Assembly: GCF_024679095.1 (NCBI RefSeq)
Contig: NW_026110552.1
Location: forward strand, 62,001-126,000
Direction: 5' to 3'
Length of the DNA: 64,000 nt
DNA from: Eriocheir sinensis
Lineage: Eukaryota > Arthropoda > Malacostraca > Decapoda > Varunidae
The notes beneath the pieces were generated by a model. It saw nothing but the letters and a program-made list of their open reading frames with translations, ran no database searches and was not told where the DNA came from. The position numbers and the translations under genes are program-made. Below are positions 27,873-43,400 of this stretch, piece by piece (position 1 is the stretch's first letter; each line of letters opens with the position of its first letter).

Positions 27873-28800
27873 AATGTGTATCTTGCATATATATTTCATA
27901 CAAATTTATTATCTATTATTTATTTTCATGCAAATACACATTCTTTTCATGATATTTTGTTTATTTATTTTGACACGAATTTACCTAGATATGTATTTTG
28001 TATATATATTTTTATACGTATTTACATAATTTCATGTGTATTTTGTATATATATTTCTATAGAAATCTACGTTATTTTATGTGTATTCGTATATATATTT
28101 TGAAACAAATTAGCTTTGTTTTATATGTATTTTTGAATATCTCTTTCAATACATATTTACCTTACTGTATATGCATTTTGTATATTTATTTCAATACAAA
28201 TTTAAATATTTTATGTGTATTTTGGTATATATATTTTTATAAGAAATGCGCTATTTTATGGGAATTTTGCATCTTTCTTTTTATACAAATTTACATTATT
28301 TTATTGATATTCTGTGTATTTATATTGATAGGATTTTACATTATTCTATTTCTTTTTTGTATATATTTTTTTATAGACATTTACATTATTTAATGTGTAT
28401 CTTGCATATATATTTTATACAAATTTACGTTATTTTAAGTGTATTTGTTTATATATTTTCATTCAAATTTACATTATTTTATGTGTATTTTGTATATGTA
28501 TTTAATACAAATTTACCAAATTTTATGTGTATTTTGTATATTTCTTTTCATACAAATTTTAAATATTTTTGTGTATTTTTGTATATAGTTTTATACAAAT
28601 TTAGGTTATTTCATGTACGCATTTACATTATTTAATGTGTGTTTTGTATATATATTTTTATGCAAATTTACTTTATTTTAAGTGCATTTTTGTACATATA
28701 TTTTTTTAGAAATTTGCGTTATTTTATGTGTATTTGTATATGTTTTCTCATACAAATTTACATTATGTTATTGCTATTTTGTTTATTTATTTTGATACGA
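27873..28800 (+). repeat. Satellite block 16, forward
   Basis: T-rich from TGTATCTTGCATATATATTT to TTTATTTTGATACGAATG. It is a direct copy of 57588-58511 and an inverted copy of 47656-48565. It contains TACCTAGATATGTATTTTG, a shortened monomer shared by all three. Confidence 0.9.
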
Positions 28801-31800
28801 ATGAAAATAGATATACAAAATATACATAAAATAAACTAAATTTGTATTGAAATATATATACAAAATACATAAAATAATGTAAATTTGTATCAAAATATTT
28901 TAACAGATGCGCATAAAATAACGTAAATTTGTTTTAAAATATACAAAATACACATTAAATAATGTAAATATGTATAAAAAAATATATACAAAACACAAAT
29001 AGAATAATGTAAAATCGTATCAAAATAAATACACAGAATATTAATAAAACAATGTAAATTTGTATGATAATAAAGATGCAAAATACCCATTAAATAACGC
29101 ATTTTTTTTTTAAATATATATACAAAAATACACATGAAAAAATTAATTTGTATTAAAATAAATATACAAAATACATATAAAACAATGTAAATTTGTTTCA
29201 AAATATATATACGAATACACATAAAATAACGTAGATTTGTATAAAAATATATATACAAAATACACATAAAATGAAGTAAATACGGATAAGAAAATGTATA
29301 CAAAATACACATAAAATAATGTAAATTCGTTTCAAAATAAATAAACAAAATACCGATAAAAGAACGTGTATTTGTATAAATATAAATATACAAAATACAC
29401 ATAAAATAACGTAAATTTGTATAAAACTATATACAAAAATACACAGAAGTTATTAAATTCGTATGAAAATAGATATACAAAATACAGATAAAATAAGCTA
29501 AATTATATATACAAAATACATAAAATAATGTAAATTTGTATCAAAATATTTATAAAAATACATATAATAACGTAAATTTGTTTAAAAATATATAAACAAA
29601 ATACACATTAAGTAATGTTAATACGTATAAAAAAATATGTACAAAATACACATATAATCATGTAATTCGTATCAAACTAAATAAACAAAATATCAATAAA
29701 ATAATGTAAATTTGTATGAGAAAACATATACAAATACATATAAAATAACGCTAATTTCCATAAAAATATATGTCCAAAAATGAACGTAAAATAAAGTAAC
29801 TTTGGATAAAAATATATATACAAAACATACATTAAATAATGTAAATGCGTACATAAAATACCCTAAATTTGCATAAAACTATATACAAAAATACACAAAA
29901 ATAATTTAAATTTGTATGAAAAGAAATATACAAAATACACATAAAATTAGGTTAATTTGTATTGAAATACATATACAAAATACATATAAAATAATGTAAA
30001 TTTGAAAGAAAATATATAAACAAATACACATATAATAACGTAAATTTGTATAAAATATATATTCAAAATACACATTAAATAATATAAATATGTATAAAAA
30101 AATATATACAAAAAAAAATAGTATAATGTAAAATCGTATCAAAATATATACACAGAATATTAATAAAATAATGTAAATTTGTATGAAAATTAAGATGCAA
30201 AATACCTATAAATTAACGCTTTTTTTTATAAAATTATTGATACCAAAATACACATAAAATATTTGAATTTGTATTAAAATAAATATACAAAATGCACTTA
30301 CAATAAGGTAAATTTGTATTGAAATAGATATGCAAAATACATATAAAATAATGTAAATTTGTTTCAAAATATATATACGAATACACATAAAATAACGTAG
30401 ATTTCTATAAAAATACATATACAAAATACATATAATATTAAGTAAATACGTATAAAAAAATGTATACAAAATACACATAAAATAATGTAAATTCGTATAA
30501 ATGTAAATAAACAATATACCAATAAAAGAATGTGTATTTGTATAAATATAAATATACAAAATGCACATAAAATAACGTAAATTTATATAAAACTATATAC
30601 ATAAAATAACGCAAATTTCTATAAAAATATATGTACAAAAATGAACATAAAATAAATTTGCATAAAAATATATATACAAAACACACTTTAGATAGTGTAA
30701 ATGAGTATAAAAATATGTATACAAAATACCTATGAAATAATCTAAAATCGTATCGAATTATATTAAGAAAATATCAATAAAATAATGTAATTTTGGATAA
30801 AAATATATATACAAAATACACATAAAATAACCTAAATACAAATACAAATATACACATAAAATAATTTAAAATTGAATGAAATAAATATACAAAATAAACA
30901 TAAAATAAGGTAAATTTGTAATGAAATATATGAAAAAATACACATAAAATAATATAAATTTGTATGAAAATATATATACAAATACACATTAAATAACATG
31001 AATTTGTATAAAATTTGTATCAAAATATATACGAATACACACAATAAAATAACGTAATTTTTTTATGAAAATGTATATACAAAATACACAGAAAATAATT
31101 TAAATACGTAGAAAAATATATATACAAAAAAGACATAAAATAATGTAAATTTGTATGAAAATATATAAACAAATACACATAAAATAATGTAAAATTGGAT
31201 AAAATATATATACAAAATGAACATTAAATAATGTAAATATGTATAAAAAAATATACAAAATACACATAGAATAATGTTAAATCGTATCAAAATAAATAAA
31301 GAGAATATCAATAAAATAATGTAAATTTGTATGAAAATAAAGATGCAAAATATCCATATAATAACGCATATTTGCATAAAAATATATATACAAAAATACA
31401 TATAAAATAGTTAAATTTGTATTAAAATAAATATACAAAATGCACGTACAATAAAGTAAATTGGTATTGAAATAGATATGCAAAATACACATCAATAATG
31501 TAAATTTGTATCAAAATATATATACGAATACTCATAAAATAGAGTAAATTTCTATAAAAATATACATACAAAATAGATATACAAAATACACATATAACTA
31601 CTTAAATTTGTATTTAAATACATGTACAAAAAAACACATAAAATAATGTAGATTTGTATGAAATGAAAACAAATACATTTTATATAAAATATATATACAA
31701 AATACACATAGGATAATGTAAAATCATTTTAAAATAAATACACAGAATATCAATAAAATAATGTAAATTTGTATGAAAATAAAGATGGAAAATACCCATA

Positions 31801-32120
31801 AAATAAAGCATATTTTTATAAAAATACATATACAAAAATACACATAGATTAATCAAATTTGTATTAAAATTAATATACAAAATGCACATACAATAAGGTA
31901 AATTTGTATTGAAAAAATATGCAAAATACACATAAATCAATGTAAACTTGTCTCAAAATATATATACGAATACACATAAAATAACGCAGATTTCTATAGA
32001 AATATATATACAAAATACACTTGAAATAATGTAAATACGTATAAAAATATATATACAAAATACACATTAAATAATGTTAATTCGTGTCAAAATAAATAAA
32101 CAAAATATCATGAAAAGAAT
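27873..32120. repeat. Segmental duplication S4, copy in the middle of the window
   Basis: About 4.25 kb found directly at 57588-61883 and inverted at 44263-48565, with the internal switch at 28801 matching those at 58511 and 47656. It is therefore present three times in the window. Confidence 0.85.
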
Positions 32121-32352
32121 GTGTATTTGTATGAAAATAGATATACAAAATACACATAAAATAACCTAAATTTGTATAAAACTATATACAAAAATACACA
32201 AAAATAATTTAAACTTGTATAAAAATAAATATACAAAAAACATATAAAAATAGGTAAATTTGTATTGAAATACATATACAAAATACACATAAAATAATGT
32301 AAATTTGAATGAAAATATATAAACATATAGACTTAAAATAACGTAAATTTGT

Positions 32353-32404
<52 letters not shown>

Positions 32405-32405
32405 T

Positions 32406-32486
<81 letters not shown>

Positions 32487-32984
32487 AAAAAAATTTAAAT
32501 AATGTAAATATGTATAAAAAAATATATATATATAAAACACAAATAAAATAATGTAAATTTGTATGAAAATTAAGATGCAAAATACCCATAAAATAACGCA
32601 TTTTTTATAAAAATATATATACGAAAAAACATAAAATATTTGATTTTGTATTAAAATAAATAGATTTACAAAATACACATAAAATAAGCTAAATTTGAAT
32701 TGAAATATATATACAAAATACAAAAAATAATGTAAATTTGTATCAAAATACCTATACAAATACACATATAATAACGTAAATTTGTATAAAAATATATAAA
32801 CAAAATACACATTAAATAATGTAAATACGTATAAAAAAGATGTAAAAAATACACAAATAATCATGTAACTCGTATCAAAATAAATAGACAAAATACCAAT
32901 AAAATAATGTAAATTTCTATGAGAAAACATATACAAAATACACATAAATAACGCAAATATCAATAAAATATATATAATATAAAA
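28801..32984 (-). repeat. Satellite block 17, reversed, with (TA)n
   Basis: A 4.2 kb A-rich array. Up to about 32120 it is a direct copy of 58512-61883 and an inverted copy of 44263-47655. The part 31620-32690 also matches 25816-26815. A (TA)n tract interrupts it at 32356-32484. It ends at the palindrome AAAATATTTT (32981-32990). Confidence 0.9.
32356..32484. repeat. (TA)n microsatellite, interrupted
   Basis: A run of 129 bp of alternating T and A with a few TTTA or AAAT interruptions in its first half. It sits where the sister copy near 26545-26575 has an ordinary ATCAAATATATATACAAA monomer, so it arose by expansion of the short TA run built into the monomer. Confidence 0.95.
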
Positions 32985-33158
32985 TATTTTATACATATTT
33001 AAAATATTTAATGTATATTTTGTATATATATTTTATCCAAATTTACGTGATTTTATATGTATTTGTTATATATTTTCATACAATTTACATTATTTTATGT
33101 GAGTTTTGTATATGTATTTCAATACAATTTGTTTAACTTTATGTGTATTTTGCATATA
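32985..33158 (+). repeat. Satellite block 18, very short forward block
   Basis: About four T-rich monomers (TTTTATACATATTTAAAATA to TATGTGTATTTTGCATATA) lie between two reversed arrays. The left boundary is AAAATATTTT. The right boundary turns into CAAAATATACAAAATGCACA just before a (TA)n tract. I saw no second copy of this arrangement in the window. Confidence 0.8.
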
Positions 33159-34397
<1,239 letters not shown>

Positions 34398-35650
34398 ACG
34401 TTTACTCATACAAATTTATATTATTTTATTGGTATTTTGTTTATTTATTTTGATACGAATTACATGATTATATGTGTATTTTGTACATATTTCTTTATAC
34501 GTATTTACATTATTTAATGTGTATTTTGTTTATATATTTTCATACAAATTTACGTTATATATATATTTGTATAAATATTTTGATACAAATTTACTTTATT
34601 TCATGTATTTTGTATATATATTTCAATTCAAATTTAGCTTATTTTGTGTGTATTTTGTATATATTTTCATACAAATTTAATTACTTCTGTGTATTTTTGT
34701 ATATAGTTTTATATAAATTTACGTTATTTTATGTGTATTTTGTATATTTATATTTATACAAATACACATTCTTTTATTGGTATTTTGTTTATTTATTTTG
34801 ATACGAATTTACATTATTTTATGTGTATTTTGTATACATTTTTTTATAGGTATTTACCTCATTTTATGTGTATTTTGTATATATATTTTTATAGAAATCT
34901 ACGTTATTTTATGTGTATTCGTATATATATTTTGAAACAAATTTACATTGTTTTATATGTATTTTGCATATCTATTTCAATACAAATTTACCTTATTGTA
35001 TGTGTTTTTTGTATATTTATTTTAATACAAATTTAATTTTTTGATGTGTATTTTGGTATATATATTTTCATAAATGCGTTATTTTATGGGTATTTTGCTT
35101 CTTTATTTTCTTACAAATTTACATTATTTTATTAATATTCTGTGTATTTATTTTGATACGATTTTACATTATTCTATTTGTGTTTTGTACATATTTTTTT
35201 ATACAAATTTACGTTATTTTAAGTATATTTGCTTATGTATTTTCATTCAAATTTACATTATTTTATGAGTATTTTGTGGATGTATTTCAATACAAATTTA
35301 CCTAATTTTATGTGTGTTTTGTATATTTATTTTCATAAAAATTTAAAATATTTTTGTGTATTTTTGTATATAGTTTGATACAAATTTAGGTTATTTTATG
35401 TTTATTTTGTATATCTATTTTCATACAAATACACATTCTTTTATTGATATTTTGTTTATTTATTTTGACGCGAATTTTATGTGAATTTGTTTTCATTTCA
35501 TACAAATTTACATTATTTTATGTGTATTTTGTACATGTATTTAAATACAAATTTAACTAATTATATGTGTATTTTGTATATCTATTTTCATACAAATTGA
35601 AATTTTTTTTTTAATTTTTTTGTATATATTTTTATTCAAATTTTTGTAAT
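34398..35650 (+). repeat. Satellite block 20, forward
   Basis: T-rich. It contains an intact short HOR between two ACACATTCTTTTATTG markers (34764 and 35431). The beginning closely matches 13400-13900, 22413-23000 and 36593-37100. It ends at TTTTTGTAATCTTATAAAAA. Confidence 0.9.
34764..35430 (+). repeat. Reference short higher-order repeat, about 15 monomers
   Basis: The 667-bp interval between ACACATTCTTTTATTG markers contains, in order, monomers marked by TATACATTTTTTTATAGG, ATAGAAATCTACG, GTATTCGTATATATATTTTG, ACATTGTTTTATATG, ACCTTATTGTATGTG, TTTTGGTATATATA, TGCGTTATTTTATGGG, ATTCTGTGTATTTATTTTG, ATTCTATTTGTGTTTTGTAC, TTTTAAGTATATTTG, a TGTATTTCAATAC monomer, TACCTAATTTTATG, an AAAATATTTTTG monomer, and GTATATAGTTTGATAC. 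The same order recurs across the window in both orientations, so it is a true HOR rather than random divergence. Confidence 0.85.
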
Positions 35651-36592
35651 CTTATAAAAATATATATACCAAAAAACACATAAAATATTTAAATTTGCAT
35701 TGAAATAAATATACAAAATGCACATACAATAAGGTAAATTTGTATTGAAAGAGATATGCAAAAATACATATAAAAAAATGTAAATTTGTTTCAAAATATA
35801 TATACGAATACAAATAAAAAAACGTAGATTTCTATAAAAATATATATACAAAATACACATAAAATTAAGTAAATACGTATAAAAAAATGTATACAAAATA
35901 CATATAAAATAATGTAAATTCGAATTAAAATAAATAAACAAAATACCAATAAAAGAATGTGTATTTGGATAAATATAAATATAGAAAATACACATACAAA
36001 ATAAACATAAAATAAGGTAGATTTGTAAAAAAATATATGTACAAAATACACATAAAATAATGTAAATTTATATAAAAATATATATACAAATACACATAAA
36101 ATACCATGAATTTGTATAAAAATATATATTCAAAATAAATATTAAATAATGTAAAAGCATATAAAAATATATATACAAAGTACATATAAAATAATGTAAA
36201 TTCGTATCAATATAAATCAACAAAACACCAATAAAATAATATATATTTGAATGAAAATAAATTTACAAAATACACATAACATAACTAAAATTTGTATTAA
36301 AATATATCCAAAATACATAGAAATAATTTGAGTTTGTATGAAAATAGATATACAAAATACACATAAAACTAGGTAAATTTCTTTGGAAATGTATATACAA
36401 AATACCCATAAAATATTTTAAATTTTTGAAAAAATAAATATTAAAAATAAATATTAAATAATGTAAAAGCGTATAAAATATATATACAATAGATACAAAA
36501 ATACACATCGAATAATTAAATTTGTATTAAAATTAATATACAAAATGCGTATATAATAAGGTAAATATGTATTGAAAAAATATGCAACATAC
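35651..36592 (-). repeat. Satellite block 21, reversed
   Basis: An A-rich array that is a direct near copy of 12455-13399. Small differences are concentrated near 36420-36490, where monomers are shortened (AATTTTTGAAAAAATAAATA). Confidence 0.9.
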
Positions 36593-37194
36593 ACGTTTAC
36601 TCATACAAATTTATATTATTTTATTGGTATTTTGTTTATTTATTTTGATACGAATTACATGATTATATGTGTTTTTTTGTACATATTTTTATACGTATTT
36701 ACATTATTTAATGTGTATTTTGTTTATATATTTTCATACAAATTTACGTTATTATATGTGTATTTGTTTAAATATTTTGATACAAATTTACTTTATTTCA
36801 TGTATTTTGTATATATATTTCAATTCAAATTTAGCTTATTTTGTGTGTATTTTGTATATATTTTCATACAAATTTAATTACTTCTGTGTATTTTTGTATA
36901 TAGTTTATATAAATTTACGTTATTTTATGTGTATTTTGTATATTTATATTTATACAGATACACATTCTTTTATTGGTATTTTGTTTATTTATTTTGATAC
37001 GAATTTACATTATTTTATGTGTATTTTGTATACTTTTTTTATACGTATTTTTTTCATTTTATGTGTATTTTGTATATATATTTTTATAGAAATCTACGTT
37101 ATTTTATGTGTATTCGTATACATATTTTGAAACAAATTTACATTGCTTTATATGTATTTTGCATATCTATTTCAATACAAATTTACCTTATTGT
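36593..37194 (+). repeat. Satellite block 22, forward
   Basis: T-rich from the junction GCAACATACACGTTTACTCA (36584-36603) through ACACATTCTTTTATTGG near 36959 to TTACCTTATTGTACATATAA. It matches 13400-14010. The right switch is not seen in that copy. Confidence 0.9.
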
Positions 37195-37800
37195 ACATAT
37201 AAAACAATGTAAATTTGTTTCAAAAAATATGTACGAATACACATAAAATTAAGTAAATACGTATAAAAAAATGTAAACAAAAAACACATAAAATAATGTA
37301 AATTCGAAACAAAATAAATAAACAAAATACCAATAAAAGAATGTGTATTTGTATAAATATAAATGTACAAAATACACATACAAAATAAACATAAAATAAG
37401 GTAAATTTGTAATGAAATATATGTACAAAATACACATAAAATAATGTAAATTTATATGAAATATATATACAAATACACATAAAATATGAATTTGTATAAA
37501 ATTATATACTCAAAATAAATATTAAATAATGTAAATGCGTATAAAAATATATATACAAAGTACATATAAAATAATGTAAATTCGTATCAATATAAATCAA
37601 CAAAATACCAATAAAATAATATATATTTGAATGAAAATAGATTTACAAAATACACATAACCTAACTAAAATTTGTATTGAAATATATACAAAAATACATA
37701 CAAATAATTTGAGTTTGAATGAAAATAGATATTCAAAATACACATAAAACTAGGTAAATTTCTTTTGAAATATATATACAAAATACCCATAAAATATTGT
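37195..37800 (-). repeat. Satellite block 23, reversed
   Basis: A short A-rich array related to 5540-6190 (shared AATCAACAAAATA and CCATAAAATATTGT), with its left part truncated. It ends at CCATAAAATATTGTCATAAT. Confidence 0.85.
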
Positions 37801-40414
37801 CATAATTTCATATGTATTTTGTATATATATTTCTTAAGAAATCTACTTTATTTTATGTGTATTCGTATGAATATTTATTTTGATACAAATTCAAATACTT
37901 TAAGTGTATTTTGGTATCAATAATTTTATAAAAAAATGCGTTATTTTATACGTATTTTGAATCTTAATTCTGATACAAATTTACATTATTTTATTAATAT
38001 TCTGTGTATATATTTTGATACGATTTTACATTATTCTATTTGTGTTTTGTATATATTTTTTTATACATATTTACATTATTTAATGTGTATTTTGTATATA
38101 TATTTCATACAAATCTACGTTATTATATGTGTATTTGTTTATATATTTTCTTTCAAATTTACATTATTTTATGTGTATTTTGTATATGTATTTCAATAGA
38201 AATTAACCTAATTTTATGTGTATTTTGTATATTTCTTTTCATACAAATTTAAATTATTTTTGTGTATTTTTGTATATAGTTTTATACAAATTTAGGTTAT
38301 TTTATGTACGCATTTACATTATTTAATGTGTGTTTTGTATATATATTTTTATCCAAAGTTAATTTATTTAACGTTCATTTTGGACATATATTTTTATAGA
38401 AATTAGCGTTATTTTATATATATTTGTATATGTTTACTCATACAAATTTACATTATTATATTGCTATTTTGTTTATTTAGTTTGATACGAATTACATGAT
38501 TATATGTGTATTTTGTACATATTTTTTATACGTATTTACATTACTTAATGTGTATTTTGATTATATATTTTTAAACAAATTTACGTTATTATATGTATTT
38601 TTATAAATATTTTGATACAAATTTACATTATTTTATGTATTTTGTATATACATTTCAATTCAAATTTAGCTTATTTTATCTGTATTTTGTATATCTATTT
38701 TCATACGAATTTAATTACTTCTGTGTATTTTTGTATATAGTTTTATACAAATTTACGTTATTTTATGTGTATTTTGTATATATATATTTATACAAATACA
38801 CATTCTTTTATTGGTATTTTGTTTATTTATTTTGATACGAATTTACATTATTTTATGTGTATTTTGTATACATTTTTTATACGTATTTACTTCATTTTAC
38901 GTGTATTTTGTATATATATTTTTATACAAATCTACGTTATTTTATGTGTATTCGTATATATATTTTGAAACAAATTTACATTGTTTTATATGTATTTTGC
39001 ATATCTATTTCAATACAGATTTACCTTATTGTATGTGTATTTTGTATATTTATTTTAATACAAATAAAAAATTTTATGTGTATTTTTGTATATATATTAA
39101 AAAAAAAGCGTTATTTTATGGGTATTTTGCTTCTATATTTTCATACAAATTTACATTATTTTATTAATATTCTGTGTATTTATTTTGATACGATTTTACA
39201 TTATTTTATTTGTGTTTTGTACATATTTTTTTATACAAATTTACGTTATTTTAAGTGTATTTGTTTATGTATTTTCATTTAAATTTACAGTATTTTATGT
39301 GTATTTTGTATATGTATTTCAAAAAAAATTTACCTAATTTTATGTGTATTTTGTATATTTATTTTCATACAAATTTAAATTATTTTTGTGTATTTTTGTA
39401 TATAGTTTTATACAAATTTATGTTATCTTATATGTATTTTGTATATTTATTTTCATACAAATACACATTCTTTTATTGACATTTTGTTTATTTATTTTGA
39501 CGTGAATTTACATTATTTAATGTGTATTTTGTATATATATTTTTATACATATTTACATCCTTTCATGTGTATTTTGTATATTTATAAAAAATGCGTTATT
39601 TTATGGGTATTTTGCATCTTTATTTTCATACAAATTTACATTATTTTATTTACATTCTGTGTATTTATTTTAATACGATTTTACATTATTCTATTTGTGT
39701 TTTGTATATATATTTTTTATACATATTTACATTATCTAATGAGTATTTTTTATATATATTTTATACAAATTTATGTTAATTTAAGTGTATTTGTTTATAT
39801 ATTTTCATTCAAATTTACATTATTTTATGTGTATTTGTATATGTATTTCTTTACAAATTTACCTAATTTTATGTGTATTTTGTATATTTATTTTCATACA
39901 AATTTAACTTATGTTTGTGTATTTTTATATATAGTTTTATACAAATTTACGTTATTTTATGTGTATTTTGTATATGTATTTTCATACAAATACACATTCT
40001 TTTATTGATATTTTAATTATTTATTTTGACACGAATTTACATTATTTAATGTGTATTTTGTATATATATTTTTATACGTATTTACATTTCATGTGTATTT
40101 TGTATATATATTTCTATAGAAATCTACGTTATTTTATGTGTATTCGTTTATATATTTTGAAACAAATCTACATTATTTTATGTGTATTTTGTATATATAT
40201 TTCATTATAAATTTGCCTTATTTTAAGTTTATTTTTATATCTATTTTCATTCAAATTCAAATCATTTTATGTGTATATATTTATTTGTATTTACGTTATT
40301 TTATGTGTATTTTCTATATATATTTTCATTCAAAATTACATTATTTTATCGGTATTTTGTTCATTTATTTCGATACGAATTTAGATTATTTCATATGTAT
40401 TTTCTATACATATA
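37801..40414 (+). repeat. Satellite block 24, forward
   Basis: T-rich. It contains one intact extended HOR (37938-39107), a short round, and a shortened round in which ACACATTCTTTTATTG markers lie 529 bp apart (39463 to 39992) instead of 665, a loss of three monomers. From about 38460 it is a direct copy of 13400-15316. Confidence 0.9.
37938..39107 (+). repeat. Reference extended higher-order repeat, about 26 monomers
   Basis: GCGTTATTTTAT markers lie 1170 bp apart, exactly 26 x 45. Compared with the short HOR it adds about 11 monomers, marked in order by TATGTACGCATTTAC, TTATTTAACGTTCATTTTGG, TGTATATGTTTACTCATAC, GAATTACATGATTATATGTG, ATATTTTTAAACAAATTTAC, ATAAATATTTTGATAC and TTAATTACTTCTGTG. 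Equivalent rounds are at about 46197-47357 (1161 bp), 58809-59984 (1175 bp, reversed) and 29099-30218 (1119 bp, reversed). Confidence 0.85.
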
Positions 40415-43400
40415 CATATAGAGTAAATTTCTATGAAAATATATATTCAAAATACACATAAAATTATGTAAATAAGTATAAAAATATATATATCATATAC
40501 ACCAAAAAAAAAATGAAAATTCGTATCAAAATAAATAAATAAAATTCCGATAAAAGAACGTATATTTGTCGGAAAATAAATATACAAAATACACATAAAA
40601 TTACGAAAATTTGAATAAAAATATATACAAAAATACACAAAATTAATTTCAATTTGTATGAAAATAGATATACAAAATACACATATAATTAGTTAAATTT
40701 GTATTTAAATACATGTACAAAATATACATAGAATAATGTAAAATTGTATGAAATGAAAACAAATTCACATAAAATAACGTACATTGGTATAAAATAGATA
40801 TACAAAATATACATAGAATAATGTAAAATCGTATCAAAATAAATACACAGAATATCAATAAAATAATGTAATTTTGTATGAAAATAAAGATGCAAAATAC
40901 CCATAAAATAAAGCATATTTTATAAAAATACATATACAAAAATACACATAGAATAGCTAAATTTGTATTAAAATTAATATACAAAATGCACGTACAATAA
41001 GGTAAATTTGTATTGAAAAAATATGCAAAATGCACATAAAACAATGTATATTTGTTTCAAAATATATATACGAATACATATAAAATAACGTATATTTCTA
41101 TAGAAATATATATACAAAATACACATGAAATGACGTAAATACGTATAAAAATATATATACACAATACACATTAAATTATGTAAATTAGCATCAAAATAAA
41201 TAAACAAAATATCAAAAGAATGTGTATTTGTATGAAAATAGATATACAAAATACACATAAAATATTGTAAATTTGAATAAAACTCTATACAAAAATACAC
41301 AAAAAATAATTTAAATTTGTATAAAATATATATACAAAATACACATGAAATTAGGTAAATTTCTATTGAAATACATATACAAAATACACATAAAATAATA
41401 TAAATTTGAATAAAAATATATAAACAAATACACTTAAAATAACGAAAATTTGTATGAAATATATATAGAAAATACACATTAAATAATGTAAATATATATA
41501 AAAAAATATATACAAAACTCAAATAGAATAATGTAAAATAGTATCAAAATAAATACACAGAATATTAATAAAATAATGTAAATTTGTATGAAAATAAAGA
41601 TGCAAAATACCCATAAAACAACGCATTTTTTATGTAAATATATATACCAAAATGCACATAAAATATTTAAATTTGTATTACAATAAATATACAAAATGCA
41701 CATACAATAAGGTAAATTTGTATTGAAATAGATATGCAAAATACATATAAAACAATGTAAATTTGTTTCAAAATATACATACGAATACACATAAAATAAC
41801 GTAGATTTCTATAAAATATATATACAAAATACACATAAAATGAAGTAAATACGTATAAGAAAATGTATACAAAATACACATAAAATAATGTAAATTCGTA
41901 TCAAAATAAATAAACTAAATGCCAATAAAAGAATGTTTACTTGTATAAATATAAATATACAAAATACACATAAATTAACGTAAAATTGTATAAAACTTAA
42001 TACAAAAATAATTAAATTTGTATGAAAATAGATATACAAAAGACACATAAAATAAGCTAAATTTGAATTGAAATAAATATAGAAAATACATAAAATAGTG
42101 TAAATTTGTATCAAAATATATATTCAAATACACATATAATAACGTAAATTTGTATAAAAAATATAAAAAAATACACATTAAATAATGTAAATACGTATAA
42201 AAGATATGTACGTAATGTAAAAATTTATAAAATTAAAGATGCAAAATACCCATAAAGTATCTCACATTTAAAAATACACATAAAATAATTAAATTTGTAT
42301 TAAAATAAATATACAAAATACACATACAATAAGGTAGATTTTATTGAAATAGATATGCATAAAACACATAAAATAATGAAAATTTTTATCAAAATATATA
42401 CGAATACACACAATAAAATTACGTAAATTTTATGAAAATATATATACAAAATACACATAAAATAATGTAAATACATAGAAAAATATATATAAAAAATGCA
42501 CATAAAATAATGTAAATTCGTATCAAAATAAATAAACAAAATTTCCTCTAAAAGAATGTATCTGTGTAGGAAAATATATATACAAAATACAAATAAAAAA
42601 AATTGTATAAAAATAATACAAAAATACACAAAATAATTTAAATTTTTTTGAAAATAGATATGCAAAATACAAATGAAATTAGGCAAATTTTATTGAAATA
42701 CATATACAAAATACACATAAAATAATGTAAATTTGTATGAAAATATATAAACAAATACACATAAGATAACGTAAATTTCCATAAAATATATGTACAAAAT
42801 ATACATTAAATAATGTAAATATGTCTAAAAATATATATACAAAATACACAGAATAACGTAAAATCGTATCAAAATAAATAAACAGACAATCAATAAAATA
42901 ATGTAAATTTGTATGAAAATAAAGATGCAAAATACCCATATAATAACGCATATTTGTTTATAAATATATATACAAAAATACATAAAATAATTAATTTTGC
43001 GTCAAAATAAATATACAAAATGCACATACAATAAGGTAAATTTGTATTGAAATAGATATGCAAAATACACATAAATAATGTAAATTTGTATCAAAATATA
43101 TATACGAATACACATAAAATAGAGTAAATTTCTATGAAAATATATATTCAAAATACATATAAAATTATGTAAATAAGTATAAAATATATATATATCAAAT
43201 ACACCTAACATAATGAAAATTGTATCAAAATAAATAAACAAATTCCGATAAAAGAACGTATATTTGTAGGAAAATAAATATACAAAATTCACATAAAATT
43301 ACGAAAATTTGAATAAAATATATACTAAAATACACAAAATTAATTTCAATTTGTATGAAAATAGATATACATAATACACATATAATTAGTTAAATTTGTA

